Below are positions 9,201 through 18,322 of a DNA stretch of 64,000 nucleotides, in pieces. Positions within the stretch are counted from its first letter, which is position 1; every line of letters begins with the position of its first letter. Origin of the DNA: Tildeniella torsiva UHER 1998/13D (GTDB taxonomy: Bacteria > Cyanobacteriota > Cyanobacteriia > Phormidesmidales > Phormidesmidaceae). Under the pieces are notes generated by a model. The model was not told where the DNA came from, made no database searches, and saw only the letters and a program-made list of their open reading frames with translations. The stretch covers positions 124,001-188,000 of the forward strand of contig JAHHIH010000004.1 in the NCBI GenBank assembly GCA_019358835.1. Direction: 5' to 3'. The position numbers were made by a program, and so were the translations under genes.

Positions 9201-11801
9201 TACTTTCGCGGTACCGATGACCAGTTCTTTGTGGCCTACTACAAAACCCTTACCCAGCGGGCGCGCTATGCCCTCAACGATGCTCTGGGGGCAGAGGCCG
9301 TGGTGGGCTTTGCCCGCTCCACCGAGGCCGAGATGGATCGCATGAGCCTCAAGGTGGATGGGGTGGACACCGACGCTACCTGCACCGTCACCATTCAAGT
9401 CAAAGCTGTCGATGAGACGATTGAGGAAACCTGGCATCAGGTGCCCCGCAGCCCCGAGGGCTTTGCCAAAGTGCTGAACGGCCTGGCGGGCGATCGCACC
9501 TTTGTCGGTCGCGGCGAAATTGCCCTCACCGCCGGGCGGGCCGACAGGCTGACGGTGGCCGGTGGCATCCACCGCTCGCTACCTGCCGGGGCCACGCTGT
9601 TTATTGGCGACGCCAAGGCCACCCTTGAGACCGCCGTAGACCAGGGCGCAACATCGCTGGCCATTCGCACCGAGGCCGTCAACCCCACCGTCGAACCGCT
9701 GCCCGTGTTCTTTTTGGAGTACGACTATGCGGTGCAGGCCAGCACTACCCAGGGCGGTGCCGACCTCTCCTCCGGCTCTAAGCTGTTGGCCTTTATCGCC
9801 AATGGGGTGGGTCAGGCGGTGAAAAATGGCACCGTGCGCAGCGGTGTAACGCTCTCTAGCCGCTGGGTCTCTGAGGCTCCCGGTCACACCTACGCCTTCA
9901 ACGGCCAAGACAGCCACGCTCGGCTGGAGGCTCCCAGTGCCGCCGCCTTTGACCAGCAGCTGCGCCGGTTCTCGCCTAAGAATGACCTGACGCTGGAAGC
10001 CTGGGTGCGCCCCAGCCAAATTGCCGAGGCCGATCAGCGAGCCAGGGTGATTCACTACCAGCCCCAGGCGGGCACCACCGACACCCGCTACCTGCTGGGC
10101 CTCAAGCGCGAGGAGCTGACCACGGCGATCGCCCTCAACGGCGGCACCGATGCCGTCATCATTCCCCGAGCCGACCACCTCAACTTTGCCGGGGCCATCA
10201 CCCTAGAGGCTTGGGTCAAACCCGCCCAAAACGAGAACCTGGGCAACATCATCGTCCACGGCAACGCCAGTGGCCCCCAGGTCTTTCTGCGCATCAACGA
10301 AGGGCGCTACGAAGCGGGTAGCCACAACGGCACCGACCACAAGGTGGCGATCGTAATGCCCGCCGCCGATCGCACTGGCAATGCCTGGGTGCACCTGGCC
10401 GGGGTCTACGACGGCACCCACTGGCGGCTGTACCGCAACGGCATTGCTTTAGGCGAACAAGTGGATGCGATCGGGGCTATCTCCATCAATGCCGACTGGG
10501 GCCTGGGAGCCCATCCCAACCCGGGCGATCGTGTGCGGATTTTGACCGGGGCGATCGCCGAGGCCCGCATCTGGCAGCGGGGACGCACCCAGACCGAAAT
10601 CGCCGCCGACATGACCCGCGAACTCAGCGGCAACGAAACCGACCTGGTGGCCTGCTGGCGCTTCGACGACTTCGGCAACCGCCGCGCCACCGACCACGCT
10701 CGCTTTGGCCACCACGGCCAGCTCGTGGGCGATCCGCAACCGACCGAGTCCCCCATCCCCGCCTACTCGGTGTTTGCCGGGGTAGGTGAGCAGCTGGTGC
10801 AGTCATCGCAGAAGGTTGCCGCTGGCAACTGGAACCACCTGGCGGCGGTGTTCAACCAGTCCTACGGGGTGCAGCTCGACGGCCAGCCTGGCACCTTTTT
10901 AGACGCCGGTACCGAGCTGACGCTGGATATCAACCGCGACCTCACCCTCGAAGTTGCCTTTAAGGTCAACGACCTCAGCCAGGCCCGCGCCCTGCTCACC
11001 AAGGGCAAAATCAGCACCGCTGAAGACCCTGAGCAGCAGGTGCCCTACGCCCTCTACCTCAACCCCGCCGGGCGGCTGGTCTTTGCCTTTGAGGATGTCA
11101 AGGGCAAGAAGCACCTGTTTATCTCCCAGCCCATCCCCAACCCCACTGAGTTTCACACCGTCACCGTCACCCGCAAGCGCCACACTATCACCAGCCCGGT
11201 GCGCAACAACGGCGGCCAGCAAACCGGGGTCGATATCGTCTCCTGGGATGCGATTCAGTTCTTTGTGGATGGCCAGGCCAATACATCCAGTGACCAGCCC
11301 TACGGCGTATTTGAGTACAAAAAACCGGGCAGCGACACCACCGGCACCCCCCGCCAGGAAGATGGCCGCAATGGGGACAGCGCCAGCCCCGGCTTCAACG
11401 CCGGACAGCCCCAGCAGCAGCTTGATATTGGCAATAGTAACCAGCCGCTAGAGTTTGGCTCGGACTTTAGCCTGGGTGGCTTCGCCCCAGCGGGCAGCGA
11501 CCTAGACAGCATCAACGGTGTCTACATCTCTGCCGAGGCGCTGTTCATTGCCAACAGCGGCGGCATGGTCAATCCCCAACAGGCTGAAATGCTGGCCCTG
11601 GTGGGCAACATCAACGCCACCGCCCAGCAGTTAGTGCGGAATACCAACCTGCTAACCCAGGTGCGGCGCGTGTTTAACGCGGGCCTCGCGATCGCCCCCC
11701 TCCAGGGCACCCTGGCCGAAATTCGCCTGTGGAATGTGCCTCTGGAGGCGGGCAGCCTCAAGCCTACAATCCAGGGTGGCGAAAAGGGGCTGCTCGCCTA
11801 G
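6216..11801 (+). CDS. Giant modular protein, N-terminal segment (LamG and beta/gamma-crystallin)
   Basis: 1,861 codons from an ATG with AGGAGAAC upstream. Residues 1-295 are unrecognised. A LamG jelly-roll lies at about 298-505 and ends AYWRLDEGSGHEIFDQTGNH. Residues about 625-770 form a coiled coil with three repeats of the type DVxAELxxIxxLQ. Residues about 773-882 hold two beta/gamma-crystallin motifs (VTLHEHASFGGR..NDLISS and VTVFEHANRNSGQ..NDRISS), the calcium-binding form. A second coiled coil covers about 885-950. From about 1228 onward come consecutive LamG-type units with LTLEAWV, WNHLAAVF and AEARIW signatures. LamG and crystallin modules usually bind sugars, proteins or calcium outside cells. 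The segment ends at the premature TAG. Product function is unknown. Confidence 0.8.
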   Translation: MTAQAPVLESFIKRYSDRNYRYPVLVRHQGTVIALAMDDQRRIYYSVLNLNGQGDSLDVNGWADQPQELEFPKEIAEVGFGLADQLLLPTVKKGSRTPVDAGVVVVDNEEDKFLSRTARLTADAPFQAMSDGRFVYVFRQAIAASHPDQITVEGPEKRQIPIVDSTLLVDRFVLSGASGAAQAGEAAPVPQLKLNLEVRFRRSRSKTRPQSTKDSLGARDMQDQPFFEPTQELSFIRNLQEGRFSIVLLPTTIAEVSRWQIFAFNSATGLIDAYNVERSLEGLFNTRGTQATTTDAAETALNFSQESDHVVLAPGVRLGQGFSQEAWIFPRVTAPEPGEALEQALLGNDDKTATAPPSIWIVDNRRVRVGFGDGAEFHSFITGEVLRSNQWNHLAVVFSNDPDDAGYHLYVNGLPVDVRQEGTGTSVGKLPVDTAITLIGAPSHSFAGLIDEIRLWSRPRSEREIRSDRSLRLSGHELGLAAYWRLDEGSGHEIFDQTGNHAPGTISAGFAVHAWMTSDAPIGENAGVSRDSFRFEGRTVESGIASLLYFQQEEARTGYDQQAKPLRQGARVMLAVATQAAGPGADPRKEIATLDFGVSSNGRLAKVADNLQLKPVAVERDGDPVDVIAELAQIQAIQQVIDATLSADDTADVSAELAQIEVLQATISQKQQATRTVDVNAELDRIGTLQGAITQKTQRVTTLSEEIDYLNRVFRIVDDAIANRSTVLTVPAGSLDSLNLSAKLSRLRELRNLQANGQQELQQLLDFLRNARVTLHEHASFGGRSLPFGLNAIGNSFSPRFVGYTQLNQHNFNDLISSIGISAFVRVDRGSQLILPALQVTVFEHANRNSGQRGFVHTFAETTAFVGRDFNDRISSLEISENPAFRSHRDALQRSLDSLATDLATLLGELTTIRTDIETLRTDLDGQRREIEQAVTSDRTALTALQNLLNKGFAATMPLVHSDASGLSVAGGLLTFAWSDDTPLLFDSAVGNVAMYFRGTDDQFFVAYYKTLTQRARYALNDALGAEAVVGFARSTEAEMDRMSLKVDGVDTDATCTVTIQVKAVDETIEETWHQVPRSPEGFAKVLNGLAGDRTFVGRGEIALTAGRADRLTVAGGIHRSLPAGATLFIGDAKATLETAVDQGATSLAIRTEAVNPTVEPLPVFFLEYDYAVQASTTQGGADLSSGSKLLAFIANGVGQAVKNGTVRSGVTLSSRWVSEAPGHTYAFNGQDSHARLEAPSAAAFDQQLRRFSPKNDLTLEAWVRPSQIAEADQRARVIHYQPQAGTTDTRYLLGLKREELTTAIALNGGTDAVIIPRADHLNFAGAITLEAWVKPAQNENLGNIIVHGNASGPQVFLRINEGRYEAGSHNGTDHKVAIVMPAADRTGNAWVHLAGVYDGTHWRLYRNGIALGEQVDAIGAISINADWGLGAHPNPGDRVRILTGAIAEARIWQRGRTQTEIAADMTRELSGNETDLVACWRFDDFGNRRATDHARFGHHGQLVGDPQPTESPIPAYSVFAGVGEQLVQSSQKVAAGNWNHLAAVFNQSYGVQLDGQPGTFLDAGTELTLDINRDLTLEVAFKVNDLSQARALLTKGKISTAEDPEQQVPYALYLNPAGRLVFAFEDVKGKKHLFISQPIPNPTEFHTVTVTRKRHTITSPVRNNGGQQTGVDIVSWDAIQFFVDGQANTSSDQPYGVFEYKKPGSDTTGTPRQEDGRNGDSASPGFNAGQPQQQLDIGNSNQPLEFGSDFSLGGFAPAGSDLDSINGVYISAEALFIANSGGMVNPQQAEMLALVGNINATAQQLVRNTNLLTQVRRVFNAGLAIAPLQGTLAEIRLWNVPLEAGSLKPTIQGGEKGLLA

Positions 11802-11876
11802 TGGCGCTTTGAGGAAGCTGAGGGCACCCTCGCCCTGGACTCCAAGGGCGGCAGCCATGCCTGCTTTAAAGGAGCG

Positions 11877-14800
11877 GTGCAGTGGGTCAAAGACCCCAAC
11901 CCCAGCGGGTCGCAGCTAGTGCTCTACCGCAACGGGCAGCTGCTCAGTAGTGAGCTGGTGCCGGCGGCCAGCCGCGCCGTCCTGCTCTCGCCCCAGGCTC
12001 AGTTCACCCTGGGCGCTGTGCAACGCGACAGCCAAACCCAGGAGTTCTTCCAGGGCGAACTGGAGGAAGTGCGGATCTGGCAAACGGCTCGCACCGTGGA
12101 GCAGCTGCAAGACAACCTGTTTCGGCGGCTGCTGGGCGAAAATGAGCAGTTCCTCGACAATCGCGAAGACCTGCTGGCCTACTACCCCTTCGACACCCAA
12201 AAAGCCGGTGTGCTCTCCGACTTCTCGCTGCTGAGCAATGACCTAAAGCCCGTCAACGCCGAGTTTGTGCTCTCCACCGCCCCCATCGGCGAAGACACAC
12301 CCCAGGTGCGCAGTGCTCTAGCGGGAGTGCGGACTCCCTTTAGCGATCGCCTCCAAAGCTCGCCCGCCGTGCAAGAGTACGGCGATCTGCAAACCGATGT
12401 CGATGGCAACCTGTTCGGTATCTACAAGCGCTGCTACGGCCTGATCAAAGACGGTCAGTGGGAGCTAGTCACCGGCTTTAAGGTGGGCGAACTGGTCACC
12501 GAATGGGTCGGCCAGGTGCAATTTGACCCGCAGCTGATCGGCTTTATCGAAGGGGCACCGCCAGTCCCCGGCGAAAACCTCACCAGCCGCGGGGCCGTGC
12601 TCGGTGAATTTGCCAACTACAACGGGGCCAGCTCCGTCGAACTCAAACAAGCCAGCAAAACCGACCTGACCTTCTCGGCTGATAAAGAAAGCGGCTTTGA
12701 CTCTAGCTTTGATCTGACCGCGGGCCTGCTGACCCAGGCCAATGTCGAAGCTGGCATTGGCCTGGTGACCGAGTTGGCCGATGCGGATGGAGCCTTTGGC
12801 ATCAAGGCCAAGTTTGAAAACTCCCTGGGCTGGCTCAGCTCGGGCAGCACCAGCCTGGGGCTGACCACCAACCTATCGAGCAAACAGCAGCTGCAAGGGT
12901 TTGTCGAGCCTTCTAATGCCGTGGCCTTTGGCGATGTCGGTCGGCGGTTTATTCCCGAAAACATGGGCTTTGCCCTGGTGCAGTCGCAGACCGCCGATGT
13001 GTTTGCCCTGCGCCTCAAGCACAACAGCGCCCTGGTGTCGTACCAGATGCGCCCCAACCCCGACATTCCGCCCGATCGCAACATCATCAACTTCCCCATC
13101 AACCCCGCCTATACCAAGCAGGGCACCCTCGACGGTAAGATCGGCTTTACCCCCGACGCGGCCTACCCCAACGCCCTCACCTTTAGCAGCGACAGCAGCT
13201 TCTACAAACCGATTGAGGCCTTTGCCCTCAAACAGCGCATTCAGCGCGAAGAGGAGCGGGTGCGGGCCTACTACGACCAGTACGACGCCGGTGCCGTGGG
13301 CCGTCGCCAGAACGTGCTGTTTGGCCAAAGCGGCGACCTGGGCAGCGAGGATGTGCTGCAAAACCTGCCCCGGCTCGAGAAGCGCAACCTAGCCAACACC
13401 TACGTCTGGACAGCGGACGGAGGCCTGTTTGCCGAAACCCAGGAAACCATGGATGTGGTGCAGGAGAGCTACGGCGGCTCCTATGCCTTTAAAGGGCAGG
13501 CCGGCATCTTTGCCGACCTGAACGTGGCTATCAGCGGTGTGGGTTTTAAGTTTGGCTTTGAGGCCATGTTTGGCGGTCGACTCAACGTGCAGGCCACCAA
13601 GAGCGTGCAGTCAGAGAACAGCTTCTCAGTCGAGGTGAACGTCGATGAGGTCGAGCGCGACGTGTTTCTGCGCGATGAAGCGGGAGAAGTGCTGTTTGAC
13701 CTCAGCAACCCCCTGACACCTAAGGCCCTGCGCCATCCTGGCAAAGTCGATGCCTACCGGTTTATGACCTTCTATCTAGAGCCGCAGGCCGACCACTTCG
13801 ACCAATTCTTTAGCCAGGTGGTTGACCCCATTTGGCTGGAGCAAAGCACCGACGCCAACGCCCTCGCCCTGCGCGGCCTGCGCGATGCCAACAAAGGCCC
13901 CGGCACCAAGCCCCCCTGCTGGCGTATTTTCCACCGGGTCACCTTTGTTAGCCGAGTGTTGCCCCCGATCGGCAGCACCAAGCCCCTGCCTGCCCTAGAA
14001 ACCACCCTGCGGGAGCTGAGCATCGACAGCAACTTTGAGCTGATCAAGCGGCTCGACCCCTTCGTGGCCGACAAGGTAGACGACTTTGGCGAATTCTCCC
14101 GAGCCATTCGTGAGACTATTGCCACCTTCCTGCCCGAGCTCCAGCCCCACGTGGCCGCCATCACCGAGTTTATGCGGCTGTTCTACGGCGTCACCGAGGT
14201 TACCAGCCTGGCCGACAGCCCCGAGCTGACGGCACTGTTAGAGGGCGATCGCAGCCCCAATGCGCCCCCGGTGGTGCGCGTGGGCCGCAGCCAAACCCTG
14301 CATCTGGAAGATGAGGCGGTGCAAACTACCCTGCCCGGCTCGGTGGCGGACGATCGCCTCTCCCCCGAGGCCGTTTTTGTTACCTGGGCGGTGCAGTCGG
14401 CACCCACCGGGGCCACCGTCGCCTTTGAGGATCTTCACAGCCCTGTGACCGTCGCCAGCTTTAGCGACATTGGCCGCTACCGGCTGGCGCTGACCGCCAG
14501 CGATGGCACCCTGTCTGCCACAGAAGACCTCGACATTTTGGTTAACCAGTCGCCCCTGGTGCGAGCTGGGGAAGACCAGGAGATCGGCTTCCGCCAGCCC
14601 CTCGACCTGCGGGGCGAACTGCTGCGGGATGGTCGAGGCGATGAGACAACTCAAACCCTCACCACCCGCTGGGAGGCAGTCAGCGGCCCCGGTTCCGTCA
14701 CCTTTGACAACGCCGCCGCCCTGCGCACCCGCGCCCTCTTTAGCGCCAGTGGCGTCTACCTGCTGCGGCTGACCGCAGAAACCACCACGGCTAGCGGTGC

Positions 14801-15845
14801 GCTCAGCCACAGCGATGACCTGCAAGTGTTTGTGGGGGCGCGCATCAACCGGGGGCTGCTCAGCCTCTACAGCTTTGCCGACAGTGGGGCCGGGGGCACC
14901 GTGCGCGATGTCGCCGGGGTTGGGGTGCCGGTCGATCTGGCGATCGCCGGTAAACCCACCCCACTCAAAGCCCGAGGCGCAACCACGCCCTTTGCCCTGG
15001 CGCTGAAGAAACCCGCCCGGCTCACCAGCCCCAACGCCAGCCGCCTGATCCAGGCGATCAAAGCCAGCGGTGAGTTTACCCTAGAAGCCTGGATCAACCC
15101 CTCCCAGGGGAACCAGCCCGGCCTGGGTCGCATTCTTACCCTGTCGGGTGGGGCCAGTAGCCGCAATCTGATTTTGGGCCAAGCGGGCAACCAGTTCCAC
15201 CTGGGGGTGCGCACCAGCGAGACGAATGGGAACGCCAGCGATCGCGCCTTTGCAGGCGGCACCGTGGCCCCCGCTGCCCTCACCCACGTCGTCTGCACCC
15301 GCGAGGCCAACGGCACCACCCGCCTCTACCTCAATGGCCAGGTGGCGGCCCAGCGCGTCATTCCTGGCACCCTCGCCAACTGGGATGACAGCTTCGCCCT
15401 GGCCCTAGGCAACGAGCTGGGGGAACCCCTCAGCGAAGACCGCGCCTGGCTGGGCGACTTTCATCTGGTGGCGCTCTACAGCAGCGCCCTCACCCCCGCC
15501 GAAATTGCCACCAACTTTGAGGTAGGGGCCGACGCCAACCTGGCTCCGGTGGTGTCTGCCGGTGCCGACCAGGTGATCAACCTCCCCAGCACCCTCTCCC
15601 TCCGAGGGGCGGTTGTGGATGATCAGCTGCTCAACGGTGACCTCTCGGTGCTGTGGAGCCAGCCCGGCGGCCCAGCCCCTGTCACCTTTAGCGACCCGAC
15701 CAGCCTAGAACCCACGGTGACCTTTGCCGAACCGGGCACCAGCGATGAAGACGGGCAGCCCTTTAAAGTGGCGGGCGTCTACACCCTGCGGCTCACCGTC
15801 GGCGACGAGGCCCAGGCCATCAGCGGAGGTTCACGTGACCGTTAA
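11877..15845 (+). CDS. Giant modular protein, middle segment
   Basis: Same frame as the preceding segment; the intervening 25 codons after the TAG (WRFEEAEGTLALDSKGG and onward) complete a LamG unit, so this is a continuation rather than an independent gene and its GTG start is nominal. LamG sequence continues to about 12250 (LEEVRIWQTART). About 12250-14250 is an unrecognised region of some 670 residues with beta-rich stretches and the segment WRIFHRVTFVSRVLP. Two PKD-like immunoglobulin-fold domains follow at 14257-14540 and 14550-14835 (pattern WxxxSGPGSVTFD, then GVYLLRLTA). A LamG domain at 14836-15530 and the start of a third PKD-like domain precede the frameshift at about 15824. The last residues (GGSRDR) are out-of-frame. 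Confidence 0.75.
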   Translation: MQWVKDPNPSGSQLVLYRNGQLLSSELVPAASRAVLLSPQAQFTLGAVQRDSQTQEFFQGELEEVRIWQTARTVEQLQDNLFRRLLGENEQFLDNREDLLAYYPFDTQKAGVLSDFSLLSNDLKPVNAEFVLSTAPIGEDTPQVRSALAGVRTPFSDRLQSSPAVQEYGDLQTDVDGNLFGIYKRCYGLIKDGQWELVTGFKVGELVTEWVGQVQFDPQLIGFIEGAPPVPGENLTSRGAVLGEFANYNGASSVELKQASKTDLTFSADKESGFDSSFDLTAGLLTQANVEAGIGLVTELADADGAFGIKAKFENSLGWLSSGSTSLGLTTNLSSKQQLQGFVEPSNAVAFGDVGRRFIPENMGFALVQSQTADVFALRLKHNSALVSYQMRPNPDIPPDRNIINFPINPAYTKQGTLDGKIGFTPDAAYPNALTFSSDSSFYKPIEAFALKQRIQREEERVRAYYDQYDAGAVGRRQNVLFGQSGDLGSEDVLQNLPRLEKRNLANTYVWTADGGLFAETQETMDVVQESYGGSYAFKGQAGIFADLNVAISGVGFKFGFEAMFGGRLNVQATKSVQSENSFSVEVNVDEVERDVFLRDEAGEVLFDLSNPLTPKALRHPGKVDAYRFMTFYLEPQADHFDQFFSQVVDPIWLEQSTDANALALRGLRDANKGPGTKPPCWRIFHRVTFVSRVLPPIGSTKPLPALETTLRELSIDSNFELIKRLDPFVADKVDDFGEFSRAIRETIATFLPELQPHVAAITEFMRLFYGVTEVTSLADSPELTALLEGDRSPNAPPVVRVGRSQTLHLEDEAVQTTLPGSVADDRLSPEAVFVTWAVQSAPTGATVAFEDLHSPVTVASFSDIGRYRLALTASDGTLSATEDLDILVNQSPLVRAGEDQEIGFRQPLDLRGELLRDGRGDETTQTLTTRWEAVSGPGSVTFDNAAALRTRALFSASGVYLLRLTAETTTASGALSHSDDLQVFVGARINRGLLSLYSFADSGAGGTVRDVAGVGVPVDLAIAGKPTPLKARGATTPFALALKKPARLTSPNASRLIQAIKASGEFTLEAWINPSQGNQPGLGRILTLSGGASSRNLILGQAGNQFHLGVRTSETNGNASDRAFAGGTVAPAALTHVVCTREANGTTRLYLNGQVAAQRVIPGTLANWDDSFALALGNELGEPLSEDRAWLGDFHLVALYSSALTPAEIATNFEVGADANLAPVVSAGADQVINLPSTLSLRGAVVDDQLLNGDLSVLWSQPGGPAPVTFSDPTSLEPTVTFAEPGTSDEDGQPFKVAGVYTLRLTVGDEAQAISGGSRDR

Positions 15846-17652
15846 CCACGCGCCGATACTCAAAGCGCCGGATGCGATCATGGTGCAGTTGCCCAACCGA
15901 GCCCAGCTCACCGCTGAGGTACAAAGCGGTCTGGGCAACCTCCAGCAGGGACGGCTCACCCTGGTGTGGAGTCAGCTCAGCGGGCCGGGCGCGGTTTCCT
16001 TTGGCGACCCTACCTTGGCCAACACCACTGCGCAATTCTCGGAAAGTGGCACCTACGGGCTGCGGCTCACCGCCAGCAACGGGCTGCTGACCACCGTGGC
16101 CGATGTCACCGTCCACGTCAACAAAGCGCCGACGATTCGGGCTAGCGCCCCACCGCTGGTTAACCTGCCCGCCACCGCTGCCCTCCAGGGTGAAGTGGTT
16201 GATACTGGCCTGGCCGATCCGGCAGCGGGTACTGTGAGCGTGCAATGGAGTCTGATGAATGGCCCTGGCCCGGTCACTTTTGCCGATGCCGAGACCCTAT
16301 CTACCACCGCCAGCTTCAGCACCAGCGGCGAGTACACCCTGCGGCTGACTGTCAGCACTGGGGAACTGGCCACCAGCCGCGAGGTGATGATCACCGCCAA
16401 CCAGGCTCCTCTGGTCGATGCTGGCCCCGATCAGAGCCTCGATTTCCCAACCCTGGCGGAACTCGACGGCACCGTCAGCGACGATGGCTTCCCGACTACC
16501 CCCGGTCGCCTAGCCCTGGCCTGGAGCAAAGTCAGCGGGCCCGGCAGCGTCACATTTGCCGACCCCGCCAGCGACATTACCACGGCCCAGTTTTCTCGGG
16601 GCGGTGAGTATGTGCTGCGGCTGACGGCGAACGATGGGGCGATCGCATCCCACGACGAGGTCACCATTCAGGTGAACCAACCGCCCGTGGTGAACGCTGG
16701 AGCCGATCAAGGTCTCACCCTGGTCGTGGGGGCCGATGGATCGATACAGCCTGCGATCGCCACCCTGACCGGCACTGTGCAGGATGATGGCCTCCCCGCC
16801 AATACCTTGACCACGCTCTGGAAGCAGCTCAGCGGCCCGGCCCCCGCCGTGCTGAAGGATGCTTCAAAACCCTCCACCTCCGCTGAGTTCCCCGCAGCGG
16901 GCACCTACGTGCTGGAGCTGAGCGCCAGCGATGGGCGGCTAACCGGGCGCGACACCGTCACGGTCGTCGTCTCTAAGCGAGTCATGGCGGGTGTTCAGGC
17001 TCTCTACGATTTCCGCGAGGGCAGCGGCAACACCATCCGCGATCGGTCGGGGATGCAGCCCGCGCTGGACTTGGTGCTGGTGAATGGGGCGATCGTTCGC
17101 CTTCCCCAGGGCCAAGGCATCAGCCTTCAGCAGCCCAGCCTGCTGGCCACCCGTGACCCTGCGACCCGGCTCCACCAGGCCATCCAGCGCAGCCAGGCGT
17201 TGACCATAGAAGCCTGGGTAAACCCGGCCCAGCTCTCTCCCAGCCAAACTCCAGCGCGGATTGTCACCCTCTCAGTGGATACTGGGCATCGCAACATTAC
17301 CCTTGGCCAAAACAACAACCAGTACGTGACGCGCCTGCGCACCACTACCACTGGGATCAACGGGGCAAGCAAGGTGGTCGAAGGGGGCTCAGTCAACGTC
17401 AACCAGTTGACCCATCTGGTGTACACCCGCGACAGCGAGGGCAATGCCACCCTCTACCTCAACGGTCAGGTGAAAAAGCGTGAGGTAATTAACGGCGACC
17501 TCTCCAATTGGGATGCCACCTACCGTCTGGCTCTAGGTAACGAGCTGACGAGCGACCGCCCCTGGCTGGGCGAATACCACCTCGTCGCCATCTACGATCG
17601 CGCCCTCAGCGCCGAGGAAGTCAGCCAAAACTTCGCCGCTCGTCTGGCCTAA
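15841..17652 (+). CDS. Giant modular protein, C-terminal segment (PKD-like repeats and LamG)
   Basis: Continues the giant gene in the +1-shifted frame, from HVTVNHAPILKAPD. Four further PKD-like repeats of about 92 residues lie at roughly 15847, 16123, 16402 and 16681, each with a WxxxSGPG(S/P)VTFAD core and ending GEYTLRLT..DG. A final LamG at 16981-17652 is a close relative of the one at 14836-15530: both carry EAWxNP, RNxxLGQxxNQ, LTHxVxTR, LYLNGQV and WLGxxHLVAxY. The start coordinate marks the first clearly homologous codons, not a demonstrated initiation site. The open frame itself begins at 15724 but its first 39 codons are out-of-frame sequence. Translation of this segment on its own is doubtful. 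Confidence 0.7.
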   Translation, partial: VNHAPILKAPDAIMVQLPNRAQLTAEVQSGLGNLQQGRLTLVWSQLSGPGAVSFGDPTLANTTAQFSESGTYGLRLTASNGLLTTVADVTVHVNKAPTIRASAPPLVNLPATAALQGEVVDTGLADPAAGTVSVQWSLMNGPGPVTFADAETLSTTASFSTSGEYTLRLTVSTGELATSREVMITANQAPLVDAGPDQSLDFPTLAELDGTVSDDGFPTTPGRLALAWSKVSGPGSVTFADPASDITTAQFSRGGEYVLRLTANDGAIASHDEVTIQVNQPPVVNAGADQGLTLVVGADGSIQPAIATLTGTVQDDGLPANTLTTLWKQLSGPAPAVLKDASKPSTSAEFPAAGTYVLELSASDGRLTGRDTVTVVVSKRVMAGVQALYDFREGSGNTIRDRSGMQPALDLVLVNGAIVRLPQGQGISLQQPSLLATRDPATRLHQAIQRSQALTIEAWVNPAQLSPSQTPARIVTLSVDTGHRNITLGQNNNQYVTRLRTTTTGINGASKVVEGGSVNVNQLTHLVYTRDSEGNATLYLNGQVKKREVINGDLSNWDATYRLALGNELTSDRPWLGEYHLVAIYDRALSAEEVSQNFAARLA

Positions 17653-17693
17653 ACGACTAGAAATCGCGGCTAACTAAGCAGCGATCGACCAAA

Positions 17694-17748
17694 AAACCGG
17701 GTTTCTGCGTCAGAGGCAATCCTCTCAGCAGAAACCCGGTTTCTTTTT
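17694..17748. terminator. Bidirectional terminator hairpin
   Basis: A perfect 15-bp stem (AAACCGGGTTTCTGC at 17694-17708, complement at 17728-17742) has a second small stem inside (AGAGG/CCTCT) and is followed by CTTTTT. It lies between the convergent giant gene and pentapeptide gene and has a T-rich flank on the + side and A-run on the other, fitting termination in both directions. Confidence 0.85.
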
Positions 17749-17791
17749 CAACTAATCCCCAAGAAAGCGGCCCCTGGGTCAGGGGCAGGTG

Positions 17792-18322
17792 CTAGTGGAG
17801 ACCCCACGAGATCCATCGCGAGCCCGTAGCAGCGGCATCGCCAGCATCGTATGACCTGACCCAGTTGCCGTCAGTATCATCCAGTTCGGCGGGGGTGAGA
17901 TCGGTGTTTTCAACCCAGGCATTGGCCAGGTTGGCGTGGGTGAGGTTGGCCCCGCTGAGGACTACTTCACACAAAACCGCCCCCTGTAGGTCGGCCTGCT
18001 CTAGGTCAGCGGTGCGCAGGTCGCCGTAGCTGAGGTCGGCCCCCACCAGGCTGGCCCGCCCCAGGTCAGCGCCAATTAAATTGATGTGCTTGAGATTGGC
18101 CCCGCTGAGGTCGGCCCCCACCAGGTCGGCGTCGGTTAAGTTGGCTCGCTCCAGGTTGGCCCGCGAGAGGTTGGCCCCACTGAGGTCAGCCTGGGAGAGG
18201 TCGGCCCCGCTGAGGTCAATGCCGCTGAGACTGGCACCGCGCAGGTCAACCTCATGAAGACGAAGGCCTGAAAAGTTGCGATCGCCTCGGTTGTATTCGT
18301 GCAAAAACTGTTGAATATCCAT
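17792..18322 (-). CDS. Pentapeptide-repeat protein
   Basis: A 176-aa protein made largely of A(D/N)LxX pentapeptide repeats, running from about residue 19 ([24 protein letters not shown]) to about residue 140 ([21 protein letters not shown]). These fold as a right-handed quadrilateral beta-helix. There is no signal peptide, so it is probably cytosolic. The C-terminal 35 residues ([17 protein letters not shown]) are non-repeat. The ATG at 18322 follows GGAGG at about 12 nt; the frame stays open to 18412 but that extension is not repeat-like. Cyanobacteria carry many such genes and their roles are mostly unknown. Confidence 0.9.
   Translation of the reverse strand: MDIQQFLHEYNRGDRNFSGLRLHEVDLRGASLSGIDLSGADLSQADLSGANLSRANLERANLTDADLVGADLSGANLKHINLIGADLGRASLVGADLSYGDLRTADLEQADLQGAVLCEVVLSGANLTHANLANAWVENTDLTPAELDDTDGNWVRSYDAGDAAATGSRWISWGLH

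Larger units (their letters stand above)
6216..17652 (+). pseudogene. Giant LamG/beta-gamma-crystallin/PKD gene, interrupted twice
   Basis: One coding unit now split into three open segments. An in-frame TAG at 11799-11801 stands where a Tyr codon is expected: the context GLLA-stop-WRFEE repeats the AYWRLDEG and ACWRFDD motif seen in the LamG units upstream. The frame then shifts at about 15822-15826: AGCGGAGG there would read correctly as AGCGCGGAGG, a loss of two bases. Restoring both gives exactly 3,813 codons. Module order: unrecognised N-terminus, LamG, coiled coil, beta/gamma-crystallin pair, coiled coil, several LamG, a large unrecognised centre, PKD-like, PKD-like, LamG, five PKD-like, LamG. 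It has no signal peptide or membrane anchor. The lesions may be real decay or assembly errors; the three segments are described separately. Confidence 0.75.

Noticed and set aside
17694-17748. AAACCGGGTTTCTGC inverted repeat considered as a mobile-element end
   Set aside because: No transposase, target-site duplication or second end was seen; position between convergent genes fits a terminator.
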